The notes: a model not told the origin generated them from the sequence alone. A stretch of 64,000 nucleotides of DNA from Thermoleophilaceae bacterium (GCA_030447875.1 JAUJOA010000001.1:154946-218945), one strand, 5' to 3'. Counted from the first letter of the stretch, positions 55,836-64,000 are shown. A program made the numbers and translations.

Positions 55836-57200
55836 CAGGCACCCACCGGGGCGGCCTCGGGCCGGGGCCCGCCGCGTTGTGGCGCCGTCCGGCGGCCCAC
55901 TACGACCTCCGCCCCGCCGCTCGGAGTGAGCGTGATCGCGCGCCGCTTGACACGCTCGGAACCCGTGTGGGCCTGCTCGAGGCGGGTTCGGGCCAGCACC
56001 GTTGAGAGGACGGTCTTCATCTCGAAGATCGCAAAGCTCGCCCCGAGACAGCGCCGCACGCCGCCTCCGAACGGGATCCACGTGTAGGTGCCGGCGGGCC
56101 GCTCGAGGAAGCGCTCCGGTCGGAAGCGCTCCGGCTCGGGGTAGATGTCGGGCCGGCGGTGCATCAGGTGAATGCAAGGCGTCACCGAGACCCCGGCGGG
56201 AAGCAGGTGTCCCCCGATCTCCATCGGCTCGGTGAGCCTCCGCACGACGATCGGAATCACGGGCCTCAGCCGTAGGGTCTCCTTGACCACCGCGTCGAGG
56301 TAGTCGTCCTCGCCGGCCTCGACCTCCTCCGTAAGCCGCCGGAGCTTGTCGGGGTGGCGGACGAGCCGCTCGATCGCCCAGGCAAGGGCGGTGGCCGTCG
56401 TCTCGTGACCGGCCACGAGCAGCGTCATGAGCTCGTCGCGGAGCTCCGCGTCGCTCATGGGCCGTCCGTCCTCGTGGCGCGCCTGCACGAGCAGCGACAG
56501 AACGTCGTCGCGCTCGGCGACCGAGGGGTCGTCGCGACGCCGGCCGATCTCGTCGAGCAGCAACTCGTCCACGGGATCGAGCGCCTCGCGGAACAGGGAC
56601 TTCGACTGGACCCGCTCGGGCCCGAGTGCCGCCAGGGCAAGCAAGCGGCGTGGTTGGGTGGTCCAGTCGAGCATCGTGCGCAGGACGCCGCGTAGGCGCT
56701 CGAGGCGATCCGCCTCCGTGATGCCGAACACCGCGCGCATGATCACCTCGAGCGTGATCGCCTGCATTCGCGGCCAGAGCGCAACCGGGACGCCGACCGG
56801 CCAGCGCTCGATCTCGCCCTCCGCCGCTCGTGCCATCAGCCCGCCGTAGCGATGCATGCGCTCGCCGTGAAGAGGACGGCAGCATGAGCTGCTGCGCCAT
56901 GTGCTGGTCCTCGTCGAGGAGCAGCACGGATCGACTGCCGACTACCGGCTCGAGAACGACGTTGCCCTCGCCGGCGTGGAGGAGGCGCGGGTCGCCGGTG
57001 AAGACCTGCTTGACGGCGTCGGGGTGAGCGAGGAAGACCCAGGTGCCCTCGTGCGCGACCTTCAGCGTGAAGACGTCCCCGTAGCGCCTGTGGCAGCGCT
57101 CCATGAACGGCATCGGCCGAGTGACCCACCCGAGCGTCTGGAGCGCACGTGGATAAGACGGTCCGGGCGGGAGCGTTGGCCGGGCGGCGGTCGTCGTCAT
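55835..57200 (-). pseudogene. Cytochrome P450, interrupted by a frameshift
   Basis: The N-terminal frame from ATG 57200 reads LPPGPSYPRALQTLGWVTRP, MERCHRRYGDVFTLKV, WVFLAHPDAVKQVFTGDPRL, up to LLLDEDQHMAQQLMLP; the rest is in another frame starting near 56857: HRYGGLMARAAEGEIERWP, I helix LLVAGHETTATALAWAIERL, ExxR in KETLRLRPVIP, and heme loop IPFGGGVRRCLGASFAIFEM with the Cys ligand. One base must be removed (or two added) near 56860-56885 to rejoin them, unlike the one-base losses elsewhere. All key motifs are intact, so the loss is recent or an error. Substrate unknown. Confidence 0.82.
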
Positions 57201-57237
57201 GTCATAACTCCCTCTCTGCGTGGGATAAGCATCGTCT

Positions 57238-57766
57238 TCAGCGATCGAACCGCCCCCAGTCGGATGCCGCGCACGGCCGCTCGATCGCGAGTCGGACGGG
57301 CACCGGTTCGGTGACGTTCTTCAACCAGTGCAGCCGCTGCTCCTCCAGGTCGATGCGCCGTACGGTTCCGGCGGCGCCATGGGTGGCCTCGCTCACGAGC
57401 ACCTCTCCCCCGCCCGCCGCCGCGCAGAGGCGCGCCGCCACGTTGACCGTGGTCCCGTACCAATCGCCCTCGCGGAAGACCGCCGGACCGGTGTGCATGC
57501 CCACGCGGACCGGCGGGCAGCCGGGAAGCTCCTCGACCTCACTCACGATCTGAACCCCGAGGCGGATGGCGAGCGCCGGGTCGGCGCAGCGCAGCATCAC
57601 CGCGTCGCCGATCGTCTTTATCCTCCGCCCCGTGAGCCGGGATCAGCCGCCGGACCTGCCGGTAGAAGTCGAGCGCCACCTCCGCCGCTCGATCGTCGCC
57701 ACGAGCGGCGGTCAGGGCGGTGAAGCCCACAAGGTCGGTGAAGAGGAAGGTATGGAGATCGGTCAC
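57238..57766 (-). pseudogene. Class III adenylate/guanylate cyclase domain protein, interrupted by a frameshift
   Basis: A single catalytic domain of about 176 residues in two frames. The first (GTG 57766) reads LHTFLFTDLVGFTALTAARG (first metal Asp) and FYRQVRRLIPAHGAE; the second reads KTIGDAVMLRCADPALAIRL (second metal Asp), PVRVGMHTGPAVFREGDWYG, TTVNVAARLCAAAGGGEVLV and the end WLKNVTEPVPVRLAIERP. The frames differ by one added or two missing bases near 57615-57625. It lacks any N-terminal sensor or TM domain. It leads an operon with the P450 and TetR genes. Confidence 0.75.
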
Positions 57767-57800
57767 TGACTCGCGTGCCCTCCGAGACTGCCGGGTACGT

Positions 57801-57818
57801 GGATACTACACGGTATCC
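57801..57818. promoter_or_regulatory. Inverted repeat upstream of the cyclase-P450-TetR operon
   Basis: GGATAC (57801-57806) and GTATCC (57813-57818) form a perfect 6-base inverted repeat with a 6-base centre, about 35 bases upstream of the cyclase GTG and in the divergent region shared with the membrane protein gene at 57916. The position and 18-base size fit a TetR-dimer operator. Confidence 0.5.
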
Positions 57819-57915
57819 CATTCTACCGCAGGCGGGCTTCTTGCGGACGACCGGAGACCGTTACGACCTCCGCCGCTCGTCCGACGGCGGCCCTCCTCTG
57901 GCACACTCCCGCGTC

Positions 57916-58518
57916 ATGGCGAAGCAGCGTCAATTCAAGGTCCAGCAGCAGGGCAACCTGGCCGCGATCCCACGGCTCGAGCAGCGCACCGATGAGCAGC
58001 TTCTCAGCGAGTCGAAGCATCGAGCGGCCGCACGGGCGATCCTGGGAGCGCGTGCTGCGGAGCGCTACGACGCGAAGGCCGCGCGTGGTTACTTCAACGA
58101 GGCGCTGGCCGGCAGCCACCCCCAGGAGCGCCCCGCGCTGCGCCAGATGATGAAGGCCTCGCTCGCCCTCGCCGAGCGTCGCCCCGATGAGCTGAAGGAG
58201 GCGGTCCAGAAGCTCGGCCAGGCGCCTCCGTCGGGTCGCCAGCTGCTTCTGCTGCGCTTCATGGGCCTCGTCGCGCCTCCCCCGGGCGCGGGGGTCTTCA
58301 CGCGGGTTCGCGGCGTCCTGCTGCTCGTCGCGATCGTCATTCTCTTCATGGCAATCGGCTACGGCCTCGCTGAGCTGATCTTCCTGCCCTTCGGCGGGAC
58401 AGGACTCGTGACCGGGCTCTTGGTGGGGCTCCTCATCGTGGTCGCCGTGCTGGGCGTGCTGACGCTGTTGGGCCGCCGCCGGCAATCAAAGGCCGCTGCA
58501 GCTCGGGCCGGCGGCTAG
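57916..58518 (+). CDS. Membrane protein with N-terminal helical domain, unknown function
   Basis: A 200-residue protein starting at ATG 57916. The N-terminal 125 residues are charged and helical (EQLLSESKHRAAARAILGAR, AAERYDAKAARGYFNEALAG, a repeat-like helix pair reminiscent of TPR helices), followed by two hydrophobic spans (about 135-160 and 165-190: GVLLLVAIVILFMAIGYGLA, VTGLLVGLLIVVAVLGVLTL) and a basic C-terminal tail. I do not recognise the family. It is divergent from the cyclase operon; 20 bases beyond its end lies the convergent ybbN-like gene. Confidence 0.65.
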   Translation: MAKQRQFKVQQQGNLAAIPRLEQRTDEQLLSESKHRAAARAILGARAAERYDAKAARGYFNEALAGSHPQERPALRQMMKASLALAERRPDELKEAVQKLGQAPPSGRQLLLLRFMGLVAPPPGAGVFTRVRGVLLLVAIVILFMAIGYGLAELIFLPFGGTGLVTGLLVGLLIVVAVLGVLTLLGRRRQSKAAAARAGG

Positions 58519-58537
58519 CGATTCACCGCTAGCTCGG

Positions 58538-59314
58538 TTAGTACAGAGCGGCGGCGAGCCTTCGCCTGTGCTCGCGAGCGAGCTCGTGATCGGCTCCGAG
58601 CTCGGTGAAGATCGCGATCATGACGCGCCTGACCGGATCGCGCCCTTCCGGATCGGCGACGGCGATCAGCGCGCCTTGGAGCAGCTCGAGCGCAGTGGCG
58701 TGATCGCCCGCGTCCCAGGCCGCAAACGCGCGGTCGAGATCTGCGCCGGAGGGGTGCGTCGCGCGGTCGCCGTTCCCCCCGCCGGCCGAGAGTTGCGCGC
58801 GCGCTAGGAGCCCTGCGGCCACGTAGTCGTGCTCGAACGCCTCGAGCACGGCGCGGGCCCCGTCGACGTCGCCTCGCTCGAGCAGCAGGCGTCCGAGCTG
58901 ACGCCCCGCGTCGACATGACGAGGGTCGGCCTCGAGTGCCTGCCGGAGCGAGCCCTCGTCGCCGGTCTCCACGAGGCGGTCGGCCGGCGAGGCGACCAGC
59001 CCGTCGAAGAAGCGCTCGACCTGCGGCGGCGGAAGCGCGCCGACGAACTCGTCGACCACCCCTCCGTCCTTGAACGCCTTGACGGCGGGGATGCCCTGAA
59101 CGCGGAACTGGCCGGCGAGCGCCTGGTTCCGGTCCACGTCCACCTTGGCCAGCTCGACCTCGCCCTCCCTGCTCGCGGCGGCCGCCTCGAGCGCCGGTCC
59201 CAGCGCTCGGCACGGTCCACACCACGCGGCCCAGAAGTCAACGACGACGGGTAGCTGGCGGGAGCGTTCGACGACGCGCGCCTCGAAATCCGCCTGGTCG
59301 ACATCGAAAACCAT
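58538..59314 (-). CDS. YbbN/CnoX-like thioredoxin with TPR-type C-terminus
   Basis: A 258-residue protein. The thioredoxin domain (about 1-110) has the active-site motif VVVDFWAAWCGPCRALGPAL with WCGPC, and the cis-Pro loop FRVQGIPAVKAFKDGG. The C-terminal part (SLRQALEADPRHVDAGRQLG, RLLLERGDVDGARAVLEAF) is tetratricopeptide-like, the layout of CnoX, a redox holdase that passes substrates to GroEL. Unlike E. coli CnoX, the CxxC motif is intact. It is divergent from the NagD-like gene, with 44 bases between the starts. Confidence 0.9.
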   Translation of the reverse strand: MVFDVDQADFEARVVERSRQLPVVVDFWAAWCGPCRALGPALEAAAASREGEVELAKVDVDRNQALAGQFRVQGIPAVKAFKDGGVVDEFVGALPPPQVERFFDGLVASPADRLVETGDEGSLRQALEADPRHVDAGRQLGRLLLERGDVDGARAVLEAFEHDYVAAGLLARAQLSAGGGNGDRATHPSGADLDRAFAAWDAGDHATALELLQGALIAVADPEGRDPVRRVMIAIFTELGADHELAREHRRRLAAALY

Positions 59315-59358
59315 GCGTTCAGACTAGCCGCCCGGATCGGCCGACCTAGGATTAGCTC

Positions 59359-60161
59359 TTGCGCCTCTCCCCGCTCGTCTCGCGGTACGACCAGCTGATC
59401 CTGGACCTGGACGGCTGCGTCTACGTCGGAGATCGAGCCACCCCGGGAGCCGTCGATGCGCTGGCGGCGCTGCGCGAGGCGGGCAAGCGGGTCGCGTTCG
59501 TGACGAACGATCCGCGCCGCGCCGGAGAGGAGTACGTCCGAAAGCTGTGGGCCCTGGGAGTGCAGGCGTCGCTCGCCGACGTCGTCACGGTCGGTGCGGC
59601 CATGCAGCATCTCCTGGCCGAGACTCGCCACGGTCGCACAGCGCTGGTGATCGGAACCGCGGCGATGCTTCGGCACGTCTCGGAGGCCGGCCTCAAGGTG
59701 CTGAACGGGACCGACCTGGCCTCGCGCGCGGACGTCGTCGTCGTCGCGGGCACCGACGACTTCACCTACGAGGACCTGCGCGACGCGGTGCTCGCGCTCC
59801 GGCGCGGCGCGGACTTCCTCGCGACCAGCCGAGATCCCACCTACCCTATGCCCGACGGGCTCTGGCCCGGGACCGGGGCGCTGCTGGCCGCCGTCGAGTA
59901 CGGCTCGGGCCGCACGGCGAAGATCGTGGGCAAGCCGGAGCCCCAGCTGATCCACACCGCCCTGGAACGGCTCGGCCGGGAAGGACGCTCGTGGTAGGCG
60001 ATCGCCTTGATGCGGACGTGGAGGCGGCCACGCGCGCGGGGCTCGAGGCGGTGCTCGTCCTGACCGGGGGCACGAGCGCCGGGGACGCGGCGGCCGCCGG
60101 GGAACCTCGGCCGCTCGCCGTGGAGCCCGACCTGGCCTCGGTCGTGAGCGGCGGGCGGTGA
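59359..60161 (+). CDS. NagD-like HAD phosphatase, frameshifted as read
   Basis: HAD-superfamily hydrolase (subfamily IIA) that dephosphorylates small sugar or nucleotide phosphates. The first frame (59359-59997) gives YDQLILDLDGCVYVGDRATP (nucleophile Asp), KRVAFVTNDPRRAGEEYVRK (motif II) and KIVGKPEPQLIHTALERLGR (Lys of motif III). The last block TLVVGDRLDADVEAATRAGL (motif IV, Asp pair) is in another frame. Adding one G to the GGG at 59978-59980 rejoins them as LGRGRTLVVGDRLDAD. The start is TTG 59359. All four HAD motifs are intact after repair. Confidence 0.82.
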
Positions 60162-60454
60162 GCGCTCCGATGGCTCGGCAGACCCACCACAAGCATTCCT
60201 CGAGCAAGGGCTTTCGGCGGCTCCTGGACGCGCTCGCGGCGCTCGACGAGGTACACCGCGTGGCGACGGGCAAGGTCAAGCCGCGGATGGGCAGTGGCCG
60301 TCCGGTGGCACCGATCTCGAAGGTGCGCCGTACGGAATCCGGATTGTCGATCACGATCAACACCGATGGCGCGATCGTGGATGCCTACGTGGTGACCGAT
60401 CAGCCCGCGGCGGTGGAGGCGGCCATGCGCGAGCGGGGCTGGACCTCCGCGTAG
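60158..60454 (+). CDS. Small conserved protein, possibly DUF2103-like metal-binding
   Basis: A 98-residue protein with a His-rich start (RQTHHKHSSSKGFRRLLDAL), then LDEVHRVATGKVKPRMGSGR, VAPISKVRRTESGLSITINT and GAIVDAYVVTDQP. The His cluster and the following alpha-beta-beta pattern recall DUF2103 (predicted metal-binding protein); I am not certain. It could start at GTG 60158 (overlapping the HAD gene by four bases) or ATG 60170. It overlaps the convergent phosphatase-like gene by about 55 bases. Confidence 0.6.
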   Translation: MSAPMARQTHHKHSSSKGFRRLLDALAALDEVHRVATGKVKPRMGSGRPVAPISKVRRTESGLSITINTDGAIVDAYVVTDQPAAVEAAMRERGWTSA

Positions 60455-60909
60455 TCGACTCCCAGGAGCTGCGCGCATTCCGGCGTGACGCTGAGACCGG
60501 CGGCCGCGGCGGCCGCAAGCCCCGCCGCGGGGGCGAGGCTCCGCGACTCGTGGAGGTGCGCGGCGCACACCGCCGCCACGAAGTCCGTGTGCCTGTTTCC
60601 GTGCAATGCCACGGCGCCGCGGTGGCGGAGCTCGCGACGAAGCAAGGGCAGGATCTCCTCCAGCGCGTCGGCGCCCTCCGCGCAGGAGCCCACGGGGACG
60701 TGGTGCCAGTCGAGACCCGCCTCCTCGTAGTGGGTGAGGTTGTGGCGCGTCCGCATCGTGGAGACGACGAGCCGAACGCCCTTCGACACCAGATATGCGA
60801 TGTCGGCCTCGCGGCGCTCCGGCCGATGGCTGCGCCCGCCCCCACCCGGTCGCTCAAGGGCGCACAACTTTCGCGGTCGAGCCCACCAGAGCCGCCGGGG
60901 TCCGTCCAT
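60400..60909 (-). CDS. Dual-specificity-phosphatase-like protein without the catalytic Cys
   Basis: A 169-residue protein that starts LWWARPRKLCALERPGGGGR, then EADIAYLVSKGVRLVVSTMR and HYEEAGLDWHHVPVGSCAEG, a pattern seen at the N-terminus of dual-specificity phosphatases. Where the HCxxGxxR loop should be it reads VALHGNRHTDFVAAVCAAHL: His is followed directly by Gly and there is no Cys. It may be a pseudophosphatase, or a base error may hide the motif. ATG 60909 has a strong GAGGAGG upstream, which supports the gene. Confidence 0.6.
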   Translation of the reverse strand: MDGPRRLWWARPRKLCALERPGGGGRSHRPERREADIAYLVSKGVRLVVSTMRTRHNLTHYEEAGLDWHHVPVGSCAEGADALEEILPLLRRELRHRGAVALHGNRHTDFVAAVCAAHLHESRSLAPAAGLAAAAAAGLSVTPECAQLLGVDYAEVQPRSRMAASTAAG

Positions 60910-61022
60910 GTCGCTGCCTCCTCTCGCCGGTCGGAAGAGCCGCCGGCCGCCCGCATGCGTCCGCGGAAGCGGCAACCCGGCTTCTAGACTGTTGAGCTCA
61001 TGAGGCCCCGAATCTCGCCCCC

Positions 61023-61838
61023 ATGTGCCGCATCCTCGGCTGCGTAGCGTCCGAGCCGAGCTCGATCCGGCACGAGCTCCTCGAGGCCGAGAACCCTATG
61101 ATTCGCCAATCCCAGGAGCACGACTCGGGGTGGGGCATGGCGGTCTATGAGCACGCCGACGGCGGTGAGCCAAGGCTTGTCCGCTTTCCTGAGGCGGCCT
61201 ACGCGGACGGCGACTTCGAGCGGACGACCGCCATGCGCGGGCGCATCTTCAACGTCCACGTCCGGCGCGCCACGATAGGCGGGTTGACCATGGAGAACAC
61301 GCACCCGTTCTGCCTCGGCGACTACTCGTTCAGCCACAACGGCACGATTCTGCGGTTCTCGACGCTGCTCGACGACGGCGTCCGAACTCCGATCGGGAAC
61401 ACCGACTCCGAGCACTTCTTCAACTTCCTCATGCAAGATCTCGACCCGGGCGATGTAGCCGGATCACTGCGGCGCGCCGTCCGCGCCGTGATCGAGCGAT
61501 CGCCCTTCTCGGGAGTCAACTTCCTGTTCTCGGAGGGCGAGCGCCTTTACGCCTACCGGCTCGGCATCTTCGAGCTCCACTGGCTGGCGCGTTCAGGACA
61601 GCTGTTCGTCGCGTCCGAGCGGATCACGGGTGAGGCGTGGCACTCGGTCCAGGACGACGTCCTGCTCACCCTCGACCCTCACGACATCGAAGAGCCGCAC
61701 GCGGAGCGGTTGGTCGGCGACGAGTGGGTCGCCCGTGCGGACATCCGGAAGTTCGTGGAGGGCACCGAGCTCCGTGGCGCGGCACGCGGCAGCTTCGCCG
61801 CAGAGCGCGCGGCGCGCCTCGCCGCCAGCGCGGAGTGA
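61023..61838 (+). CDS. Class II glutamine amidotransferase (YafJ/EgtC-like)
   Basis: A 271-residue Ntn-hydrolase. Cys follows the initiator Met (MCRILGCVASEPSS), so Met removal exposes the nucleophile; the substrate-binding motifs HDSGWGMAVYEHADGGEP, VHVRRATIGGLTMENTHPF and FSHNGTILRFSTL (Asn-Gly oxyanion) are typical of class II amidotransferases. No synthetase or acceptor domain is fused, so the physiological partner is unknown; EgtC-like gamma-glutamyl hydrolases share this layout. The start is fixed by the Cys. It overlaps the next gene by four bases. Confidence 0.87.
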   Translation: MCRILGCVASEPSSIRHELLEAENPMIRQSQEHDSGWGMAVYEHADGGEPRLVRFPEAAYADGDFERTTAMRGRIFNVHVRRATIGGLTMENTHPFCLGDYSFSHNGTILRFSTLLDDGVRTPIGNTDSEHFFNFLMQDLDPGDVAGSLRRAVRAVIERSPFSGVNFLFSEGERLYAYRLGIFELHWLARSGQLFVASERITGEAWHSVQDDVLLTLDPHDIEEPHAERLVGDEWVARADIRKFVEGTELRGAARGSFAAERAARLAASAE

Positions 61839-62731
61839 GGCGCCGCTTCGCCCTGCTCGTCAATCCGGCCGCCGCCGGTGGGCGAGCGCGCCGGGCGGTG
61901 CCCGAGGTCGTCAGGGAGCTGAACCTCCGGTCCGCCGAACACCGGGTGATCCAGCCAGCGAGCCTCGACGAGGCACGCACCGCCGCCGCCGAGGCCGCGG
62001 CGGCGGGGGACACCGTGATGACGCTCGGAGGCGATGGGCTGGTCGGCCCGATCGCCGGCGTCCTCCGCGGCGCGGAGAGCGCACTCGCGATCGTGCCGGG
62101 GGGGCGCGGCAACGACCTCGCCCGCGTGCTGGCCATCCCCTCCGATCCACGTGCCGCCGTGCGACTGGCCGTGGAAGGCTCCGAGCGGCTGATCGATGTG
62201 GCGGAGGTGAACGGGGCGCCGTTCATGGGGATCGCCAGCCTGGGCTTCGACTCGGACGCCAACCGGATCGCGAACGAGTCGAAGGTGATCCGCGGCAACC
62301 TCGTATATGTCTACGCGGCGCTGCGAGCGCTCTCCGGATGGCGGCCCGCGGCGTTCGAGGTGGTCGTGGACGGCCACCGGCACGAGCTGACGGGCTACTC
62401 GGTCGCGGTGGGCAACTCGAAGGCCTACGGAGGTGGGATGTGGCTTCTGCCTGACGCCGAGCTCGACGACGGGCGGCTCGACGTGCTGATGGTCGAGGAC
62501 CACTCGAAGCTGAAGTTCCTCAGGGACATCCCGAGGGTCTTCAAGGGCACCCACATCACGGACCCCCTCGCCCACCTCCTGTCGGGCGAGCGGGTGGAGG
62601 TGAGCGCCGACCGGCCGTTCGTGGTCTACGCCGACGGTGATCCGATCGCGCAGCTGCCCGCCACGCTGACAGTCGACAAACGCGTGCTGCGCGTGATCGC
62701 GCCTCCAGGGAGTGCCGCGGCCCGTCCATGA
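61835..62731 (+). CDS. Diacylglycerol kinase family lipid kinase
   Basis: A 298-residue kinase of the DAGK/sphingosine-kinase fold. N-terminal FALLVNPAAAGGRARRAVPE, the ATP motif TVMTLGGDGLVGPIAGVLRG (GGDG, about residue 65), and IVPGGRGNDLARVLAIPSDP are the standard blocks; GIASLGFDSDANRIAN, SVAVGNSKAYGGGMWLLPDA and FVVYADGDPI follow in the C-terminal beta-sandwich. The lipid substrate (diacylglycerol or other) cannot be told. It is coupled to the preceding amidotransferase (GTGA) and to murT (ATGA). Confidence 0.88.
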   Translation: MRRRFALLVNPAAAGGRARRAVPEVVRELNLRSAEHRVIQPASLDEARTAAAEAAAAGDTVMTLGGDGLVGPIAGVLRGAESALAIVPGGRGNDLARVLAIPSDPRAAVRLAVEGSERLIDVAEVNGAPFMGIASLGFDSDANRIANESKVIRGNLVYVYAALRALSGWRPAAFEVVVDGHRHELTGYSVAVGNSKAYGGGMWLLPDAELDDGRLDVLMVEDHSKLKFLRDIPRVFKGTHITDPLAHLLSGERVEVSADRPFVVYADGDPIAQLPATLTVDKRVLRVIAPPGSAAARP

Positions 62732-63954
62732 CCTTTCGCCTCGAGGTGGCCCTGGCGCGTGCTCTGCGCGCGGTGAGCCGCCGCGTCGGGCGCTCGGGCG
62801 GCACGACCGCGCCCGGGCGGGTACTCCTGCGCCTCGAGCCGGCGGCTCTCGAGCGCCTCGGACGCCGCGTCGAGGGCGGCTCGGCGCTGGTCTCGGCCAC
62901 GAACGGCAAGACCACCACCGCCTCCATGGTCGCGAGCGTGCTGCAGCGCGCCGGCCGGCGGGTCGTGCACAACCGCACCGGCTCGAACATGCACTGGGGC
63001 GTGGCCACCGCGCTCCTCGACGCCGGCCGGGCGAATGACGAGATCGGGCTCTTCGAGGTCGACGAGGCGTGGCTGGCGCCGGTCGCGCGGGCGCTCGACG
63101 CGCGCGTCTTCCTGCTCTCGAACCTCTTCCGCGACCAGCTGGACCGCTACGGGGAGCTCGAGTTCCTGGCCGATAGCTGGGCGGGCCTCGTGGCTGAGAG
63201 GGCCGGCAGCGCCTCGTTCCTCCTGAACGCCGACGACCCGCTCGTGGCCGACCTCGGGCGCGAGCGAGGCGGCGTGACCTACTTCGGGGTCGAGGACGAT
63301 TCGCAGCGGCTTCCCGACCTCCAGCATGCGGCCGACTCGAAGCGCTGCCGCAACTGCGGCACCACCTACTCGTACGAGGCGGTTTACCTCGGTCACCTCG
63401 GCCGCTACTCGTGTCCGGGGTGCGGCCGAGAGCGACCGCGACCGAGCATCGCGGCGCGGCGAGTGGAGCTGCTCGGGATGTCGGGCTCGAGGATCGAGAT
63501 CACAACGCCGCAGGGGTCGCTCGATGTCGAGCTGCTCCTCCCCGGCCTATACAACGTCTACAACGCACTTGCCGCGACCGCTCTGGCGCTCGAGCTCGGC
63601 GCCTCGCTCGACGAGGTGCGCGCCGGACTCGAGGGCGCCGCGGCCGTGTTCGGACGGGTCGAGAGGCTCGTTCTCCACGGGCGTGACGTCACGATTCTCC
63701 TCGTGAAGAACCCGGCGGGAGCGAACGAGGTGCTCCGGACGCTCACCCTGGAAGACGGCCGGCTCGACCTCTGGCTCGCCCTCAACGACAAGATCGCCGA
63801 CGGCCGCGACATCTCGTGGGTGTGGGACGCCGACTTCGAGGTGCTGAGGCAGAGGGTGCGGCGGGTCACCTGCTCGGGCACGCGCGCGGAGGAGATGGCG
63901 CTTCGCCTGAAGTACGCGGGCATCGACGCGCCGATCGACGTGGAGCAGTGGTAG
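62728..63954 (+). CDS. murT: Lipid II isoglutaminyl synthase, MurT subunit
   Basis: Mur-ligase-family subunit that, with the GatD glutaminase, amidates the alpha-carboxylate of D-Glu in lipid II. The 408 residues show the P-loop SALVSATNGKTTTASMVASV, GSNMHWGVATALLDA, SNLFRDQLDRYGELEFLAD, a four-Cys zinc ribbon inserted near residue 210 (KRCRNCGTTYSYEAVYLGHL then YSCPGCGRERP), and the C-terminal MurT domain LPGLYNVYNALAATALALEL, ILLVKNPAGANEVLRTLTL, LNDKIADGRDISWVWDADFE. gatD would be expected next, beyond the window. ATG 62728 is coupled to the kinase gene. Confidence 0.93.
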   Translation: MTFRLEVALARALRAVSRRVGRSGGTTAPGRVLLRLEPAALERLGRRVEGGSALVSATNGKTTTASMVASVLQRAGRRVVHNRTGSNMHWGVATALLDAGRANDEIGLFEVDEAWLAPVARALDARVFLLSNLFRDQLDRYGELEFLADSWAGLVAERAGSASFLLNADDPLVADLGRERGGVTYFGVEDDSQRLPDLQHAADSKRCRNCGTTYSYEAVYLGHLGRYSCPGCGRERPRPSIAARRVELLGMSGSRIEITTPQGSLDVELLLPGLYNVYNALAATALALELGASLDEVRAGLEGAAAVFGRVERLVLHGRDVTILLVKNPAGANEVLRTLTLEDGRLDLWLALNDKIADGRDISWVWDADFEVLRQRVRRVTCSGTRAEEMALRLKYAGIDAPIDVEQW

Positions 63955-64000
63955 AGCACATGGACTGCCTCGGAGCAGTTCACGTCCACCTTCGGCTGCA

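Overview
This is a high-GC bacterial chromosome segment, most likely from an actinobacterium of the class Thermoleophilia (Solirubrobacterales-like). That placement is an inference from the overall look of the 16S gene, a SepF/DUF389/MurT/WS-DGAT/RsiG-type gene set, an Asp-type MurA, a GarA-like FHA gene beside an FtsR-like MerR gene, and heavy use of GTG starts with 4-base GTGA/ATGA overlaps. No phage, IS element, CRISPR array or tRNA gene was seen. Nearly everything is core housekeeping sequence.

Layout. 1-2116: 5' part of a class A penicillin-binding protein gene (minus strand) and tyrS. 2117-7503: a complete rRNA operon (16S-23S-5S) with a consensus promoter overlapping the tyrS stop codon, a short leader ORF followed by an intrinsic terminator, boxA-like elements, processing stems around both large rRNAs, and no tRNA in the spacer. 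7592-12225: small membrane protein, a frameshifted HD-like protein, a thioesterase, a DUF389 membrane protein, an isocitrate/isopropylmalate-dehydrogenase-family enzyme and an HD protein. 12349-19279: murA, then the histidine cluster hisZ-hisG-hisD-hisB-hisH-hisA-hisF. 19323-25979: tRNA nucleotidyltransferase family, pgeF, yggS, an alpha/beta hydrolase, sepF, proC, yggT, lspA and an RluA-family pseudouridine synthase. 26106-32820: rpsB-tsf-pyrH-frr-uppS-cdsA-dxr-rseP, a classic translation / isoprenoid / envelope operon. 32871-43266: acyl-CoA ligase, cupredoxin, ispG, proS, a CDP-alcohol phosphatidyltransferase, an RsiG-like protein, an FHA protein, a MerR regulator, apt, an SRPBCC protein and an FAD oxidase. 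43274-51481: hydrolase/TetR divergon with a palindromic operator, a sigma-region-4/RskA-like fusion, thioesterase, nadE, ybaK, WS/DGAT and an amidohydrolase. 51535-57766: dinB, SDR, a lipocalin-like protein, an SGNH hydrolase, and a TetR-P450-cyclase module in which both the P450 and cyclase frames are broken. 57916-63954: membrane protein, YbbN-like thioredoxin, NagD-like HAD, a small HHKH protein, phosphatase-like protein, class II amidotransferase, diacylglycerol-kinase-like protein and murT.

How the genes work together. Cell-envelope synthesis is strongly represented (PBP, MurA, UppS, CdsA, LspA, PgsA-like, MurT), as are MEP-pathway isoprenoid synthesis (Dxr, IspG) feeding UppS, translation (rRNA, TyrS, ProS, RpsB, Tsf, Frr) and histidine biosynthesis.

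An important caveat: several certain or essential genes (dxr, ispG, the rpsB tail, a NagD-like HAD, an HD protein) are interrupted by single-base losses, mostly repairable by adding one G to a G run. This looks like homopolymer undercalling in the assembly. The P450 and cyclase breaks need a different correction and may be real. The most interesting unexplained structure is the near-leaderless 13-residue ORF plus terminator at the head of the rRNA operon; the sigma4-TM-RskA fusion and the RsiG/FHA/MerR cluster are the best candidates for unusual signalling.
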